This document shows, piece after piece, positions 15,965-24,861 of a stretch of 64,000 nucleotides of DNA. A program made the position numbers and the translations under genes. Position 1 is the first letter of the stretch. Each line of letters begins with the position of its first letter. Source of the stretch: Mycobacterium sp. E1747 (GTDB lineage: Bacteria; Actinomycetota; Actinomycetes; Mycobacteriales; Mycobacteriaceae); the NCBI RefSeq assembly GCF_001667775.1, contig NZ_LZJI01000040.1, forward strand, positions 62,001 through 126,000, read 5' to 3'. The notes below the pieces were generated by a model. It had not been told where the DNA came from. It searched no databases and saw nothing but the letters and a program-made list of their open reading frames with translations.

Positions 15965-16908
15965 CGTCGGCCGACATCAGCCCCGCCACCCGCAAACCCG
16001 CCACGGGCGCCGGCCCTTGGCGGCGGCGCGCCTGGGCCGGACGCCTCTTCGTGGCGCCGAACCTGGCAGCCGTCGCGGTGTTCATGCTTTTCCCGCTCGG
16101 CTTCTCGCTCTACATGAGCTTTCAGCGGTGGGACGTCTTCAGGCCGCCGAAGTTCGTGGGCCTGAGGAACTTTCAGGAGCTCTTCACCTCCGACCCGCTC
16201 TTCCTGATCGCCATCCGCAACACCGTCATCTTCACGCTCGGAACGGTCGTGCCGACCATCGTCGTCAGCCTCGTCGTGGCCGGGGTGCTGAACCGCAAGG
16301 TCAAGGGCATCGGCATTTTCCGTACCATCGTATTTCTGCCGCTGGCCATCTCGTCGGTGGTGATGGCGGTCGTCTGGCAGTTCGTCTTCAACACCGACAA
16401 TGGGCTGCTCAACATCATGCTGGGCTGGATCGGGATTCCTCCGGTGCCGTGGCTGGTCGAACCACGGTGGGCCATGGTCTCACTGTGCATCGTCAGCGTG
16501 TGGCGCGGCGTGCCGTTCGCGACCGTCATCTTGCTCGCGGCGATGCAGGGTGTTCCCGAGACCGTCTACGAGGCGGCGCGAATCGACGGGGCGGGCGAGA
16601 TCCGGCAGTTCACATCCATCACGGTGCCGCTGATCCGTGGGTCGATATCGTTTGTCGGCGTCATCTCGATCATCCACGCGTTCCAGGCTTTTGACATGGT
16701 GTATGTCCTCAATGGCGCGAATGGCGGACCCGAGACCGCCACGTACGTCCTGGGCATCATGCTGTTCCAGCACGCGTTCTCCTTCCTGGAGTTCGGGTAC
16801 GCATCCGCGCTGGCGTGGGTGATGTTCGCCATCCTGCTGGTGCTGACCGTGGTGCAGTTGCGGATCACTCGGCAGCGGTCCTGGGAGACTTCTCGTGGCC
16901 TCGGCTGA
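15961..16908 (+). CDS. sugar ABC transporter permease (MalF-type), Rv2040c-like
   Basis: Integral membrane subunit, 315 residues, with six hydrophobic helices and the inner-membrane-component motif EAARIDGAGEIRQFTSITVP, whose EAA-x3-G loop docks on the ATPase. The N-terminal 25 residues are cytosolic and basic (RRRAWAGR). The ATG overlaps the stop of the binding-protein gene by ATGA. The next permease gene begins 14 bases before this one ends. Family knowledge places it as the MalF/UgpA-like half of the pore. Confidence 0.93.
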   Translation: MTSADISPATRKPATGAGPWRRRAWAGRLFVAPNLAAVAVFMLFPLGFSLYMSFQRWDVFRPPKFVGLRNFQELFTSDPLFLIAIRNTVIFTLGTVVPTIVVSLVVAGVLNRKVKGIGIFRTIVFLPLAISSVVMAVVWQFVFNTDNGLLNIMLGWIGIPPVPWLVEPRWAMVSLCIVSVWRGVPFATVILLAAMQGVPETVYEAARIDGAGEIRQFTSITVPLIRGSISFVGVISIIHAFQAFDMVYVLNGANGGPETATYVLGIMLFQHAFSFLEFGYASALAWVMFAILLVLTVVQLRITRQRSWETSRGLG

Positions 16909-17737
16909 GCGCTTGTTCACGCGCAACGTCGTCCGCGGAGTGCTGGTCTACACCGCGCTGATCGCGATCGCCTGGTGCTGGTTGTTCCCGATCGCCTGGG
17001 CGGTGTCCGGCTCGTTGAAGAGGGAAGGCGAGATCACCGAGCCGAAACTGTTGCCGGCGCACCCGCGGTGGTCGAACTACACCGAGGTGTTCTCGCTGAT
17101 GCCCTTCGCCCGGATGTTCTTCAACACCGTGCTGTACGCCGGTTGTGTGACCGCCGGGCAGGTCTTCTTTTGCTCGTTGGCCGGATACGCGTTCGCGCGA
17201 TTGGACTTTCGCGGGCGCGACACGCTGTTCGTGCTGTACCTCGGCACGCTGATGGTGCCGCTGACCGTGACCGTGATCCCGCAGTTCATCCTGATGCGGA
17301 CCGTTGGGTGGGTCGACACACCCTGGTCGATGATCGTGCCGGGCCTGTTCGGCAGCGCTTTCGGCACGTACCTGATGCGTCAGTTCTTTCGGACGCTTCC
17401 GACCGACCTGGAGGAGGCGGCGATACTCGACGGTTGTTCGCCGTGGCAGATCTACTGGCGAATCCTGTTGCCCCACGCCCGTCCCGCGGTCATGGTGCTT
17501 GCGGTGCTCACCTGGGTCAACGTCTGGAACGACTTCCTGTGGCCGCTGCTGATGCTGCAGCGCAACAGCCTGGCCACGCTCACCCTCGGCCTGGTACGAC
17601 TGCGGGGCGAATACGTCGCGCGCTGGCCGATCATCATGGCGACGTCAATGCTGATCATGCTGCCGTTGGTGCTCATCTACGCCATCGCGCAGCGGTCCTT
17701 CGTCAGGGGCATCGCCGTGACGGGACTCAACGGATAA
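16895..17737 (+). CDS. sugar ABC transporter permease (MalG-type), Rv2039c-like
   Basis: Second pore subunit of the importer, 280 residues, with six hydrophobic helices. The EAA loop is visible as EEAAILDGCSPWQIYWRILLP. The start is GTG at 16895, within the end of the preceding permease; MASAERLFTRN precedes the first helix (GVLVYTALIAIAWCWLFPIAWAV begins it). The ATPase gene follows after three bases. Length matches Rv2039c as remembered. Confidence 0.93.
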   Translation: MASAERLFTRNVVRGVLVYTALIAIAWCWLFPIAWAVSGSLKREGEITEPKLLPAHPRWSNYTEVFSLMPFARMFFNTVLYAGCVTAGQVFFCSLAGYAFARLDFRGRDTLFVLYLGTLMVPLTVTVIPQFILMRTVGWVDTPWSMIVPGLFGSAFGTYLMRQFFRTLPTDLEEAAILDGCSPWQIYWRILLPHARPAVMVLAVLTWVNVWNDFLWPLLMLQRNSLATLTLGLVRLRGEYVARWPIIMATSMLIMLPLVLIYAIAQRSFVRGIAVTGLNG

Positions 17738-17740
17738 ACC

Positions 17741-18811
17741 ATGGCCTCAGTGACTTTCGAGCAAGCGACGCGGCGCTACGCCGGGACAGATCGCCCGGCC
17801 TTGGACAGGCTCGATCTGGAAGTCGGCGACGGAGAATTCGTCGTTCTGGTCGGCCCGTCCGGATGCGGCAAGACGACCTCGCTGCGGATGGTGGCGGGGC
17901 TGGAAACGCTGGACTCCGGGCGCATCCGGATCGGTGACCGGGACGTCACCACCGTCGATCCCAAGGACCGCGACGTGGCGATGGTCTTCCAGAACTATGC
18001 GCTCTACCCGCACATGACCGTCGCGCAGAACATGGGCTTCGCCTTGAAGATCGCCAAGACACCGAAGGCCGAAATTCGTGACCGCGTCCTGGATGCGGCC
18101 AAACTGCTTGATCTGCAGCCATATCTGGACCGCAAGCCAAAGGACCTTTCCGGTGGGCAGCGTCAACGGGTGGCGATGGGGCGGGCGATAGTGCGCCGCC
18201 CGCAGGTCTTCCTGATGGATGAGCCGCTGTCGAACCTCGACGCCAAGTTGCGCGTGCAGACCCGCAACCAGATCGCGGCGCTGCAGCGGCGGCTGGGCAC
18301 CACCACCGTCTACGTCACCCACGACCAGGTCGAGGCGATGACCATGGGGGATCGCGTCGCGGTTCTGCGCGATGGCGTGCTGCAACAGTTTGCCGCCCCA
18401 CGCGAGCTGTACCGCAACCCGGTCAACGTCTTCGTCGCGGGATTCATCGGGTCCCCGGCAATGAACCTGTTCACCCTGCCGATCGTCGATTCGTCTGTTT
18501 CGTTGGGGGATTGGCGCATCCCGATACCGCGGGAGCTCACCGGTACCGCGGGTGAGGTCGTCGTGGGGGTGCGCCCCGAGCATTTCGAGCTGGGCGGTCA
18601 GGGCGTCGAGATGGAGGTCGACGTGGTCGAGGAACTGGGAGCGGACGCCTACTTGTACGGTCGAATCACCGGTTCCGGCAAGGTCATCGACCAGCCCGTG
18701 GTGGCGCGCGCCGATGGGCGCCGGCCTCCGCAAAAGGGCAGCCGGGTGCGCCTGCACCCGGAACCGGGACACCTGCACTTCTTCGGTGTCGACGGCCAAC
18801 GAATCTGCTGA
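17741..18811 (+). CDS. sugar ABC transporter ATP-binding protein (MsmK/UgpC type), Rv2038c-like
   Basis: Cytosolic ATPase of 356 residues that powers the importer. Walker A is [10 protein letters not shown] near residue 38, the Q-loop follows in [12 protein letters not shown], the signature is LSGGQRQRV, Walker B is [12 protein letters not shown], and the switch histidine lies in VYVTHDQ. The last 110 residues are a TOBE/OB regulatory domain ([29 protein letters not shown]), as in MsmK and UgpC, which can be shared between several importers. ATG at 17741, three bases after the permease stop. Confidence 0.94.
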   Translation: MASVTFEQATRRYAGTDRPALDRLDLEVGDGEFVVLVGPSGCGKTTSLRMVAGLETLDSGRIRIGDRDVTTVDPKDRDVAMVFQNYALYPHMTVAQNMGFALKIAKTPKAEIRDRVLDAAKLLDLQPYLDRKPKDLSGGQRQRVAMGRAIVRRPQVFLMDEPLSNLDAKLRVQTRNQIAALQRRLGTTTVYVTHDQVEAMTMGDRVAVLRDGVLQQFAAPRELYRNPVNVFVAGFIGSPAMNLFTLPIVDSSVSLGDWRIPIPRELTGTAGEVVVGVRPEHFELGGQGVEMEVDVVEELGADAYLYGRITGSGKVIDQPVVARADGRRPPQKGSRVRLHPEPGHLHFFGVDGQRIC

Positions 18812-18823
18812 GGGGGCACGGCT

Positions 18824-19894
18824 ATGGCGGACGTGAGTACATCGCGCGCCGATCTGGTTTGCGAAGGCGGCGGCGTCCGGGGCATCGGGCTGGTCGGGGC
18901 GGTCGACGCGCTGGCCCAGGCCGGCTACCGGTTCCCGCGGGTGGCGGGCAGCAGCGCGGGCTCGGTCGTCGCGTCGCTGGTGGCGGCGCTAGAGGTCGCG
19001 GGCGAACCGCTGAGCCGACTGGTGGAAGTGATGCGGTCGATCGACTACCGGAAGTTTCTGGATCGCAGCATGATCGGGCGCGTGCCGGTGATCGGCGGAG
19101 CGCTGTCGTTGCTGGTGTCGGACGGTGTGTACCGCGGGGCGTACTTGGAGCGGTTGCTCGAGGGATTGCTGGCCGACTTGGGCGTGCGGACCTTCGGCGA
19201 CTTGCGCACGGGCGAAGAGCCGGAACAGTTCGCATGGTCGCTCGTGGTGACGGCCAGTGATCTGTCCCGGCGCCGGCTGGTGCGCATTCCCTGGGACCTC
19301 GGTTCCTACGGCATCGACCCCGACGACTTCTCGGTGGCCCGTGCCGTGCATGCCTCGTCGGCGATTCCGTATGTTTTCCAACCCGTCGGGGTGGGCGGCG
19401 CTACCTGGGTCGACGGCGGCTTGCTGTCCGATTTCCCGGTGGAGTTGTTCGACCGCCCGGGGGCGGAGCCGCGCTGGCCGACATTCGGGATCCGACTGTC
19501 CGCGCGTCCGGGGATCCCGCCCACGCATCCGGTTCACGGTCCAGTCTCGTTGGGAATCGCCGCGATCGAGACACTGGTGAGCAATCAGGACAACGCGTAC
19601 ATCGACGATCCGTGCACCGTTCGGCGCACCATCTTCGTTCCCGCCGACGAGGTCAGCCCGATCGACTTCGATATCACCTCGGAGCAACGCGAGGCCCTGC
19701 ACCAACGGGGAGTGCAGGCGGGCCAAGACTTTCTGCGGACGTGGAACTACCCGGATTACCTCGCGGCGTGCGGTGGCCCGGCGAAAAGCGGGCCTGCGCA
19801 GGCTCAAATACCCGGTGAGAGCTATCCCCGCGCGCAGCGGATCTCGTTGAGGCGGTGTTCGACCCGTTCGACGTCGGAAGGTGACGGCAACTGA
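18824..19894 (+). CDS. patatin-like phospholipase, Rv2037c-like
   Basis: Predicted serine lipid acyl hydrolase of 356 residues. The patatin oxyanion motif GGGVRGIG is near residue 15, the nucleophile elbow is GSSAGSVV, and the catalytic aspartate lies in the DGG of ATWVDGGLLSDFP. No signal peptide is seen. It follows the ABC transporter ATPase by 12 bases, as Rv2037c follows Rv2038c in M. tuberculosis. The 3' end overlaps the convergent DUF3349 gene by 73 bases. The C-terminal 30 residues, within the overlap, look low in conservation, so the annotation of both ends is open to doubt. Confidence 0.87.
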   Translation: MADVSTSRADLVCEGGGVRGIGLVGAVDALAQAGYRFPRVAGSSAGSVVASLVAALEVAGEPLSRLVEVMRSIDYRKFLDRSMIGRVPVIGGALSLLVSDGVYRGAYLERLLEGLLADLGVRTFGDLRTGEEPEQFAWSLVVTASDLSRRRLVRIPWDLGSYGIDPDDFSVARAVHASSAIPYVFQPVGVGGATWVDGGLLSDFPVELFDRPGAEPRWPTFGIRLSARPGIPPTHPVHGPVSLGIAAIETLVSNQDNAYIDDPCTVRRTIFVPADEVSPIDFDITSEQREALHQRGVQAGQDFLRTWNYPDYLAACGGPAKSGPAQAQIPGESYPRAQRISLRRCSTRSTSEGDGN

Positions 19895-20112
19895 TTGGTG
19901 ACCCGGGTGATTTCCACTCCGATATCAACGGGATTGATCGGCCAGAATTGGCGCCTCATGAGTTTGCTTGCGATGGCGCGGATCTCGTCCTCGCTCAGTC
20001 GTCGCCGAGCCAGGGCCGCCAAGGGGGAATGTCCGGTCGTTGGCATGCCGGCGGGATAGCCGGCCCGCACGAAAGCCACGATGCTCGACACCCAAAGGGC
20101 CAGGTCCATCAT
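19822..20112 (-). CDS. DUF3349 family protein
   Basis: A 96-residue actinobacterial protein of unknown function. The family pattern is recognisable: SIVAFVRAGYPAGMPTTGHSPLAALARRRLSEDEI near the start (cited as a region, residues 9-43), then FWPINPVDIGVEITRVT, and LPSPSDVERVEHRL. Structures of DUF3349 proteins are small helical bundles. The minus-strand start lies at 20112, with MMDL; a second in-frame Met follows immediately. It overlaps the end of the patatin gene tail to tail. Confidence 0.88.
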   Translation of the reverse strand: MMDLALWVSSIVAFVRAGYPAGMPTTGHSPLAALARRRLSEDEIRAIASKLMRRQFWPINPVDIGVEITRVTNQLPSPSDVERVEHRLNEIRCARG

Positions 20113-20314
20113 CCCACCTCGCTCACCGCCGCTCGAGAATGAGCAGCAGTTCTTACGAATAGCAACGTACCATCGGCAATGTCATCAGCTCAGTAACGCC
20201 ACACAGTTAAAACACACTTTTTACGGCCCGGCGACGTACCGCAATAACGAGCGATCTTCGCCACGATGCGGCCCTGGCGGGCGCGCCGTAACGACGTTTG
20301 ACAGCAAGGCTTTC

Positions 20315-20320
20315 TACTAT
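20315..20320 (+). promoter_or_regulatory. -10 element for a leaderless DUF3097 transcript
   Basis: TACTAT fits TANNNT and ends six bases before the GTG at 20327. TTGACA occurs at 20298-20303, but the 11-base spacing is too short for a canonical pair, so it is not claimed as the -35. Confidence 0.45.
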
Positions 20321-20326
20321 TGCCGC

Positions 20327-21160
20327 GTGGCTGATCGCTATGGAACCGATGTCCTTGCCGCGGGCCGGCGCAAGCCCCGCTCGACCGAGCACCCGGCCGA
20401 GCTCGGCCTGGTGGTCGAGGACGCGCAGACGGGTTACGTCGGGGCGGTGGTGCGAGTCGAGTACGGGCGGGTCGACCTGGAGGACCGCCGCGGGCACGTG
20501 CGTGGCTTTCCCTTGGGCCCTGGCTATTTGCTCGATGGCCGGCCGGTGATCCTCACGGCGCCACGCCGTGCGGCGCCCGCGGGCCCCACCCGAACGGCGT
20601 CGGGCTCGGTGGCCGTGCCGGGCGCGCGCGCCCGGGTCGCCCGGGCCAGCCGGATCTACGTCGAGGGCCGCCACGACGCCGAACTCATCGCGCAGGTGTG
20701 GGGCGAGGACCTGCGGATCGAAGGGGTCGTCGTCGAGCACCTCGGCGGCGTGGACGACTTGGCGGACATCGTGGCGGAATTCGCGCCCCGCCCGGAATGC
20801 CGGCTCGGGGTGCTGGTCGATCACCTCGTCGCGGGTTCCAAGGAGGCGCGGATCGCCGACGTCGTCCGGCGGGGGCCGGGCGGCAGTCACACCCTGGTGG
20901 TCGGTCATCCCTACGTCGACATCTGGCAGGCCGTCAAGCCCGAGCGGCTCGGCCTGGCCGTCTGGCCGGACGTGCCGCGCCACATCGAGTGGAAGCGCGG
21001 CGCATGTCACGCGCTCGGCTTGCCGCACGCGACCCAGGCGGACATCGCCAGGGCCTGGCGCCATATCCGTTCGCGGGTGCGCGATTGGAATGACCTCGAG
21101 CCCGCGCTGATCGGCCGGGTCGAGGAGCTGATCGACTTCGTGACGCAGCCGGCCCCGTGA
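20327..21160 (+). CDS. DUF3097 family protein
   Basis: A 277-residue soluble protein of an actinobacterial family of unknown function. The GTG at 20327 (MADRYGTDVL) is chosen because that sequence is the usual family N-terminus; the open frame upstream has no ribosome site. Midway it has RIYVEGRHDAELIAQVWG and later LGVLVDHLVAGSKE, which resemble the TOPRIM-like E and DxD acidic residues, so a nucleic-acid-acting role is conceivable. The stop overlaps the efeO GTG. Confidence 0.82.
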   Translation: MADRYGTDVLAAGRRKPRSTEHPAELGLVVEDAQTGYVGAVVRVEYGRVDLEDRRGHVRGFPLGPGYLLDGRPVILTAPRRAAPAGPTRTASGSVAVPGARARVARASRIYVEGRHDAELIAQVWGEDLRIEGVVVEHLGGVDDLADIVAEFAPRPECRLGVLVDHLVAGSKEARIADVVRRGPGGSHTLVVGHPYVDIWQAVKPERLGLAVWPDVPRHIEWKRGACHALGLPHATQADIARAWRHIRSRVRDWNDLEPALIGRVEELIDFVTQPAP

Positions 21161-22392
21161 CTGGCCAGCGCCGGGCAGGGAGGCGACGCTGTCGCGGATT
21201 ACCGCGAGCGGCGGCGGCCCTGGCCGTGGCCGCGACGACCGCCTGCAGTCCGTCCGGCGGCGAGGTGAGCCGCGGGAACCCCGGCGCTGCGAACGCGGTG
21301 CGAGTGACTCTCGCCGACCGGGGCGGCAAAGAGGCCTGCGCGCTGGACAACACGAACCTCGCCGCCGGCCCGGTGACATTCACGGTCGCCAACACGAACG
21401 CACCCGGCATCAGCGAAGTCGAGTTACTCAAGGGCGAACGGATCGTCGGCGAGAAGGAGGACCTGGCACCCGGGCTGGACCCGGCGTCGTTCACCGTGAC
21501 TCTCGACGGCGGCTCGTATCAGCTGTATTGCCCCGGCGCGAGCAACGAATACCAGACGTTGACGGTCACCGGGCGGGCGGCGGTGGGGCCGACCGGCGGC
21601 ATCGCGGACACCCTCAACCGGGGCACCAAGGACTACGCCGCATACGTCGTCCAGCAGATCGGTCAGCTCGGCGACGGGGTCAAGGCACTCGACGCGGCGG
21701 TGCGTGCCGGCAACGTCGACGCCGCGAAGGCCGCCTACGCCAAAGCGCGCTCCTTCTGGGAGCGTTCGGAGTCCGCCGTTGAGGGCTTCATCTTGCTGGG
21801 CTTCGCGGTCGGCGACAACGCGGGCCGCCTCGACTACCTGATCGACATGCGAGAGTCCACCCCCGTCGACGCGAAGGTCGGCTGGAAGGGTTTCCATGCC
21901 ATCGAACGCGACCTCTGGCAGGGCGGCGCGATTACGCCCGCCACGTCGGCTCTGAGCTCCGAACTGGTCGGCAACGTGGGCAAGTTGACCGCCATCGTCG
22001 CCCTCTTGCAGTACAAGCCCGAGGATCTGGCAAACGGCGCCGGCGACCTCATCGAGGAGATCCAGAACACCAAGATCACCGGAGAGGAGGAGGCTTTCAG
22101 CCACATCGACCTCGTCGACTTCTCCGCCAACGTGGAAGGCGCTCGGCAGGCCTACGCATCGCTGCGGCCGGGCCTGGAGAAGATCGACGGCAATCTCGTC
22201 GGCCAGATCGATCGCCAATTCCGCACGGTGCTGGACACTTTGGACGGATACCGCGATCCGACCGCGTTGGGTGGCTTCCGGACCTACACCCCGGCGCTGC
22301 GAGCCACCGACGCCGCAAAGCTGACCGCGATCATTCAGCCGTTGCACCAGAGCCTGTCGGCGGTCGCCCCAAAAGTGGTGTCGGCGGGCTGA
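21157..22392 (+). CDS. efeO: iron uptake system protein EfeO
   Basis: Periplasmic-side iron-binding component, 411 residues. A signal peptide (PRAAAALAVAATTAC) may end in a lipoprotein cysteine. It is followed by a cupredoxin-like domain (about residues 40-140, ending YCPGASNEYQTL) and the M75/imelysin domain with GFHAIERDLW, the HxxE iron motif. GTG 21157 overlaps the DUF3097 stop; the signal peptide starts soon after. efeB follows after two bases. An efeU permease gene is not adjacent, although EfeUOB normally acts as a ferrous/ferric import unit. Confidence 0.9.
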   Translation: MTGQRRAGRRRCRGLPRAAAALAVAATTACSPSGGEVSRGNPGAANAVRVTLADRGGKEACALDNTNLAAGPVTFTVANTNAPGISEVELLKGERIVGEKEDLAPGLDPASFTVTLDGGSYQLYCPGASNEYQTLTVTGRAAVGPTGGIADTLNRGTKDYAAYVVQQIGQLGDGVKALDAAVRAGNVDAAKAAYAKARSFWERSESAVEGFILLGFAVGDNAGRLDYLIDMRESTPVDAKVGWKGFHAIERDLWQGGAITPATSALSSELVGNVGKLTAIVALLQYKPEDLANGAGDLIEEIQNTKITGEEEAFSHIDLVDFSANVEGARQAYASLRPGLEKIDGNLVGQIDRQFRTVLDTLDGYRDPTALGGFRTYTPALRATDAAKLTAIIQPLHQSLSAVAPKVVSAG

Positions 22393-22394
22393 CC

Positions 22395-23678
22395 GTGAGC
22401 GAGCGGGCGGCCAAACCCGATGAAGGCGTGCTGGTTTCGCGTCGACGGATGCTCGGCGGCGCCGTGGTGGCCGGTCTCACCGGCGCCGCCGGTGCAGGGG
22501 CGGCCGGTTACGCGCTGGCCGGGCGTGATGGCGGCGGCGCGGTCGCCGGGGGCGATGACGACGTTGACTTGGGCCGCAGCTACCCCTTCTACGGCCAGCC
22601 GCATCAGGGCGGAATCGCCACGCCGCCACAGCGTTACGCCGAGTTCATGTCGTTCTCGCTGGCCGCCGGAGCTCAGCGCGCGGACTTGCAAACGCTGCTG
22701 GCACGCTGGTCGGCCGCGGCCGCGATCCTGCAGCAGGGAAAGCCCGTCGGCACCGTGCAACCACGGGTCGACGTGCAGCCACCCGTCGATACCGGGGAGG
22801 CATTCGGACTCAGTCCGGCCCGCCTCACCGTCACCATCGGCCTGGGGCCGGCGCTGTTCGGCGATCGGTTCGGACTCGCGCCGCGGCGGCCCGCCGTGTT
22901 CACCGACTTGCCGCCGCTCAACGGGGACAACCTCGACCCGCGCCTGCGCGGCGGCGATCTGTCCGTCCAGGCGTGCGCCGACGATCCGCAGGTCTGCTAC
23001 CACGCCGTGCGGAACCTGGCCCGCCTGGGCCGCGACATCGTGTCGCCGTCCTGGGCGGTGCTGGGATTCGGACGAGCCTCAGCCGGACCGGGCCAGCACA
23101 CCCCGCGAAACCTGTTGGGCTTCAAAGACGGAACCCGCAACGTCGCCACGGCGGCAGAGTACGACCGATTCGTCTGGGTCCGGGACAGCGACCAGCCGTG
23201 GATGAACGGCGGAACGTATCAGGTGGTGCGCAAGATCAGGATGCTCCTCGAGACGTGGGACGTCGACCGCATCGGCAATCAGCAGCGGATCTTCGGCCGC
23301 ACCAAAGAAGAGGGTGCACCGCTGAGCGGCAGGGACGAATTCGATGCCCCCGACTTCGCGGCCACGGGCGCCGACGGTAACCCGCTCATCGATCCGACGT
23401 CGCACGTCGCCTTGGTCGCCCGCGAGAACAACGACGGCATCATGATTCGGCGCCGGTCCTACAACTACACCGACGGCCTCGACGCCAACGGTCAGCTCAA
23501 CGCCGGGCTGCTGTTCGTTTCGTATCAAAAAGATCCGCAAGATTTTATTCGCCTGCAGAACCGGTTGGGCGCCCACGACCTGCTGAACGAATACATCCGC
23601 CACATCGGCTCAGCAATCTTCGCGGTACCGCCCGCGCCCGCCGAAGGCCATTACATCGGGCAAAACCTTTTCGGCTAA
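22395..23678 (+). CDS. efeB: deferrochelatase/peroxidase EfeB (Dyp type)
   Basis: Haem-containing dye-decolourising peroxidase, 427 residues, exported by the Tat pathway: SRRRMLGGAVVAG near residue 17 is a twin-arginine signal. The Dyp motif GFKDG is at about residues 242-246, and RQ/H residues for the haem follow, with a conserved ARENNDGIMIRRRSYNY segment near residue 340. EfeB-type enzymes act with EfeO in iron acquisition and may release iron from haem. It is likely the last gene of the efeOB unit; a hairpin follows at 23687-23712. Confidence 0.93.
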   Translation: MSERAAKPDEGVLVSRRRMLGGAVVAGLTGAAGAGAAGYALAGRDGGGAVAGGDDDVDLGRSYPFYGQPHQGGIATPPQRYAEFMSFSLAAGAQRADLQTLLARWSAAAAILQQGKPVGTVQPRVDVQPPVDTGEAFGLSPARLTVTIGLGPALFGDRFGLAPRRPAVFTDLPPLNGDNLDPRLRGGDLSVQACADDPQVCYHAVRNLARLGRDIVSPSWAVLGFGRASAGPGQHTPRNLLGFKDGTRNVATAAEYDRFVWVRDSDQPWMNGGTYQVVRKIRMLLETWDVDRIGNQQRIFGRTKEEGAPLSGRDEFDAPDFAATGADGNPLIDPTSHVALVARENNDGIMIRRRSYNYTDGLDANGQLNAGLLFVSYQKDPQDFIRLQNRLGAHDLLNEYIRHIGSAIFAVPPAPAEGHYIGQNLFG

Positions 23679-23686
23679 GCAAATCT

Positions 23687-23712
23687 CGTTGAGCGCCGGG
23701 GGCCGCTCGACG
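23687..23712 (+). terminator. candidate hairpin terminator after efeB
   Basis: A nine-base-pair stem (CGTTGAGCG with CGCTCGACG, one wobble pair) and an eight-base loop begin nine bases after the efeB stop. No U-tract follows, as is common for mycobacterial terminators. Confidence 0.45.
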
Positions 23713-23840
23713 GGTCGGGTTTCGGCCGTGTGAGCAATCGTGTCGGTCAGGTAAATCAAAACCGTCCGCCGTCACACATCGGCCGCCGCCGAGCACTAAC
23801 TCCGTGAAGCCGCAAGATCAGCAAGAACGGAGGGATTTCC

Positions 23841-24365
23841 ATGACCGACGCGTTAGTCATCGACGCCGAAGGCCTCGACAAACTGTCGTGTAACGCCAGG
23901 GCCAACCCGGAGACCGGCAAGAAGACCCTGAAAGCCAAGACCGTCTGCGAGACGGGGTTCCGGAACATGACCTACGTCCGCGACCTGGCGCCGATGCTGG
24001 TGGGTGAGCCGCCCGCTTTGCTCGGTGATGACTCCGCGCCCAACCCCTCCGAGACCGCCCTGGCCGCCCTGGGTTCTTGCGTCTCGGTGGGCTTGTTGGC
24101 GAATGCGACGCATCGTGGGGTGACGCTGACCAAGATCGAGGTCGAGATGGAAGGCGACATCGACATCTCCGCGGTGTGGGGTGTGGGCGACACTCCCGAC
24201 GGAAAACGTCTCGGCTTCAGCGCGGTCCGCTGCCGGGTGACGCTGGCCGGGGACGCCGACAAGGCGACCCTCAAGGAAATCCACGACAACGCCATCGCCT
24301 GGTCACCCGTGGTGAACACGTTCCGCAACCCGGTCACCGTCGACTCGGCATTGTTCGCCGAATAG
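23841..24365 (+). CDS. OsmC family peroxidase-like protein
   Basis: A 174-residue OsmC-fold protein. The two redox cysteines of the family are likely those in KTVCETGFRN (residue about 36) and ALGSCVSVGLL (about 77). OsmC/Ohr proteins reduce organic hydroperoxides with thiol. It has a good ribosome site (ACGGAGGGA) before the ATG. It lies 22 bases upstream of cynS and may share its promoter, since no room for one exists between them. Confidence 0.87.
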   Translation: MTDALVIDAEGLDKLSCNARANPETGKKTLKAKTVCETGFRNMTYVRDLAPMLVGEPPALLGDDSAPNPSETALAALGSCVSVGLLANATHRGVTLTKIEVEMEGDIDISAVWGVGDTPDGKRLGFSAVRCRVTLAGDADKATLKEIHDNAIAWSPVVNTFRNPVTVDSALFAE

Positions 24366-24387
24366 GCATGGGGACGGGAAGGCTGCT

Positions 24388-24861
24388 GTGGCAACTGCAT
24401 TGACGAAGACCGATCTCGCCGAGGTCGTGAGGCGGGTCCGCGCCGCGCGGGGGTTGAGCTGGGCGAAAATCGCCGAGTCCATCGGCAAGGACCCCGTATG
24501 GACCGTGGCGGCGCTCCTCGGGCAGCACCCGCTGACCGCCGGTGACGCATCAACGGTCGCATCGCTGCTTGGCCTCGATGACGAGGCGGTCGCGGTGTTG
24601 CAACTGATGCCGTATCGGGGCGGCGATGCCAAAATGGCGACAGACCCGACGATCTACCGATTCCATGAGGCGCTGGCCGTCTACGGCCCCGCGATCAAGG
24701 AACTCATCCACGAGGAATTCGGTGACGGCATCATGAGCGCGATCAACTTTCAGCTGAGCGTGCGGAGGCGCCCACACCCCGACGGCGACAGAGTGGTCGT
24801 CACTTTCGACGGCAAGTTCCTCGACTACGCGTGGAAGCACTCGGCCCAGGAGGTCATATGA
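24388..24861 (+). CDS. cynS: cyanate hydratase (cyanase)
   Basis: Decomposes cyanate with bicarbonate to ammonia and carbon dioxide. The 157-residue protein carries the catalytic Arg91, Glu94 and Ser117 in the family contexts TIYRFHEALAVYG and DGIMSAINFQ, offset by five from the E. coli residues 96, 99 and 122. The N-terminal helical bundle and C-terminal dimerisation domain are complete (ends YAWKHSAQEVI). The start is GTG. The stop overlaps the following acyl-CoA dehydrogenase-like gene by ATGA. No CynT-type carbonic anhydrase or CynX transporter is next to it; an FNT-family transporter ends the cluster. Confidence 0.95.
   Translation: MATALTKTDLAEVVRRVRAARGLSWAKIAESIGKDPVWTVAALLGQHPLTAGDASTVASLLGLDDEAVAVLQLMPYRGGDAKMATDPTIYRFHEALAVYGPAIKELIHEEFGDGIMSAINFQLSVRRRPHPDGDRVVVTFDGKFLDYAWKHSAQEVI

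Noticed and set aside
20298..20320. canonical -35/-10 pair before DUF3097
   Set aside because: TTGACA and TACTAT are only 11 bases apart, so the -35 is not claimed; only the -10 is kept.
23727..23780. GTGTGA / TCACAC pair upstream of osmC
   Set aside because: The halves are about 40 bases apart, too far for a single CRP-type site.
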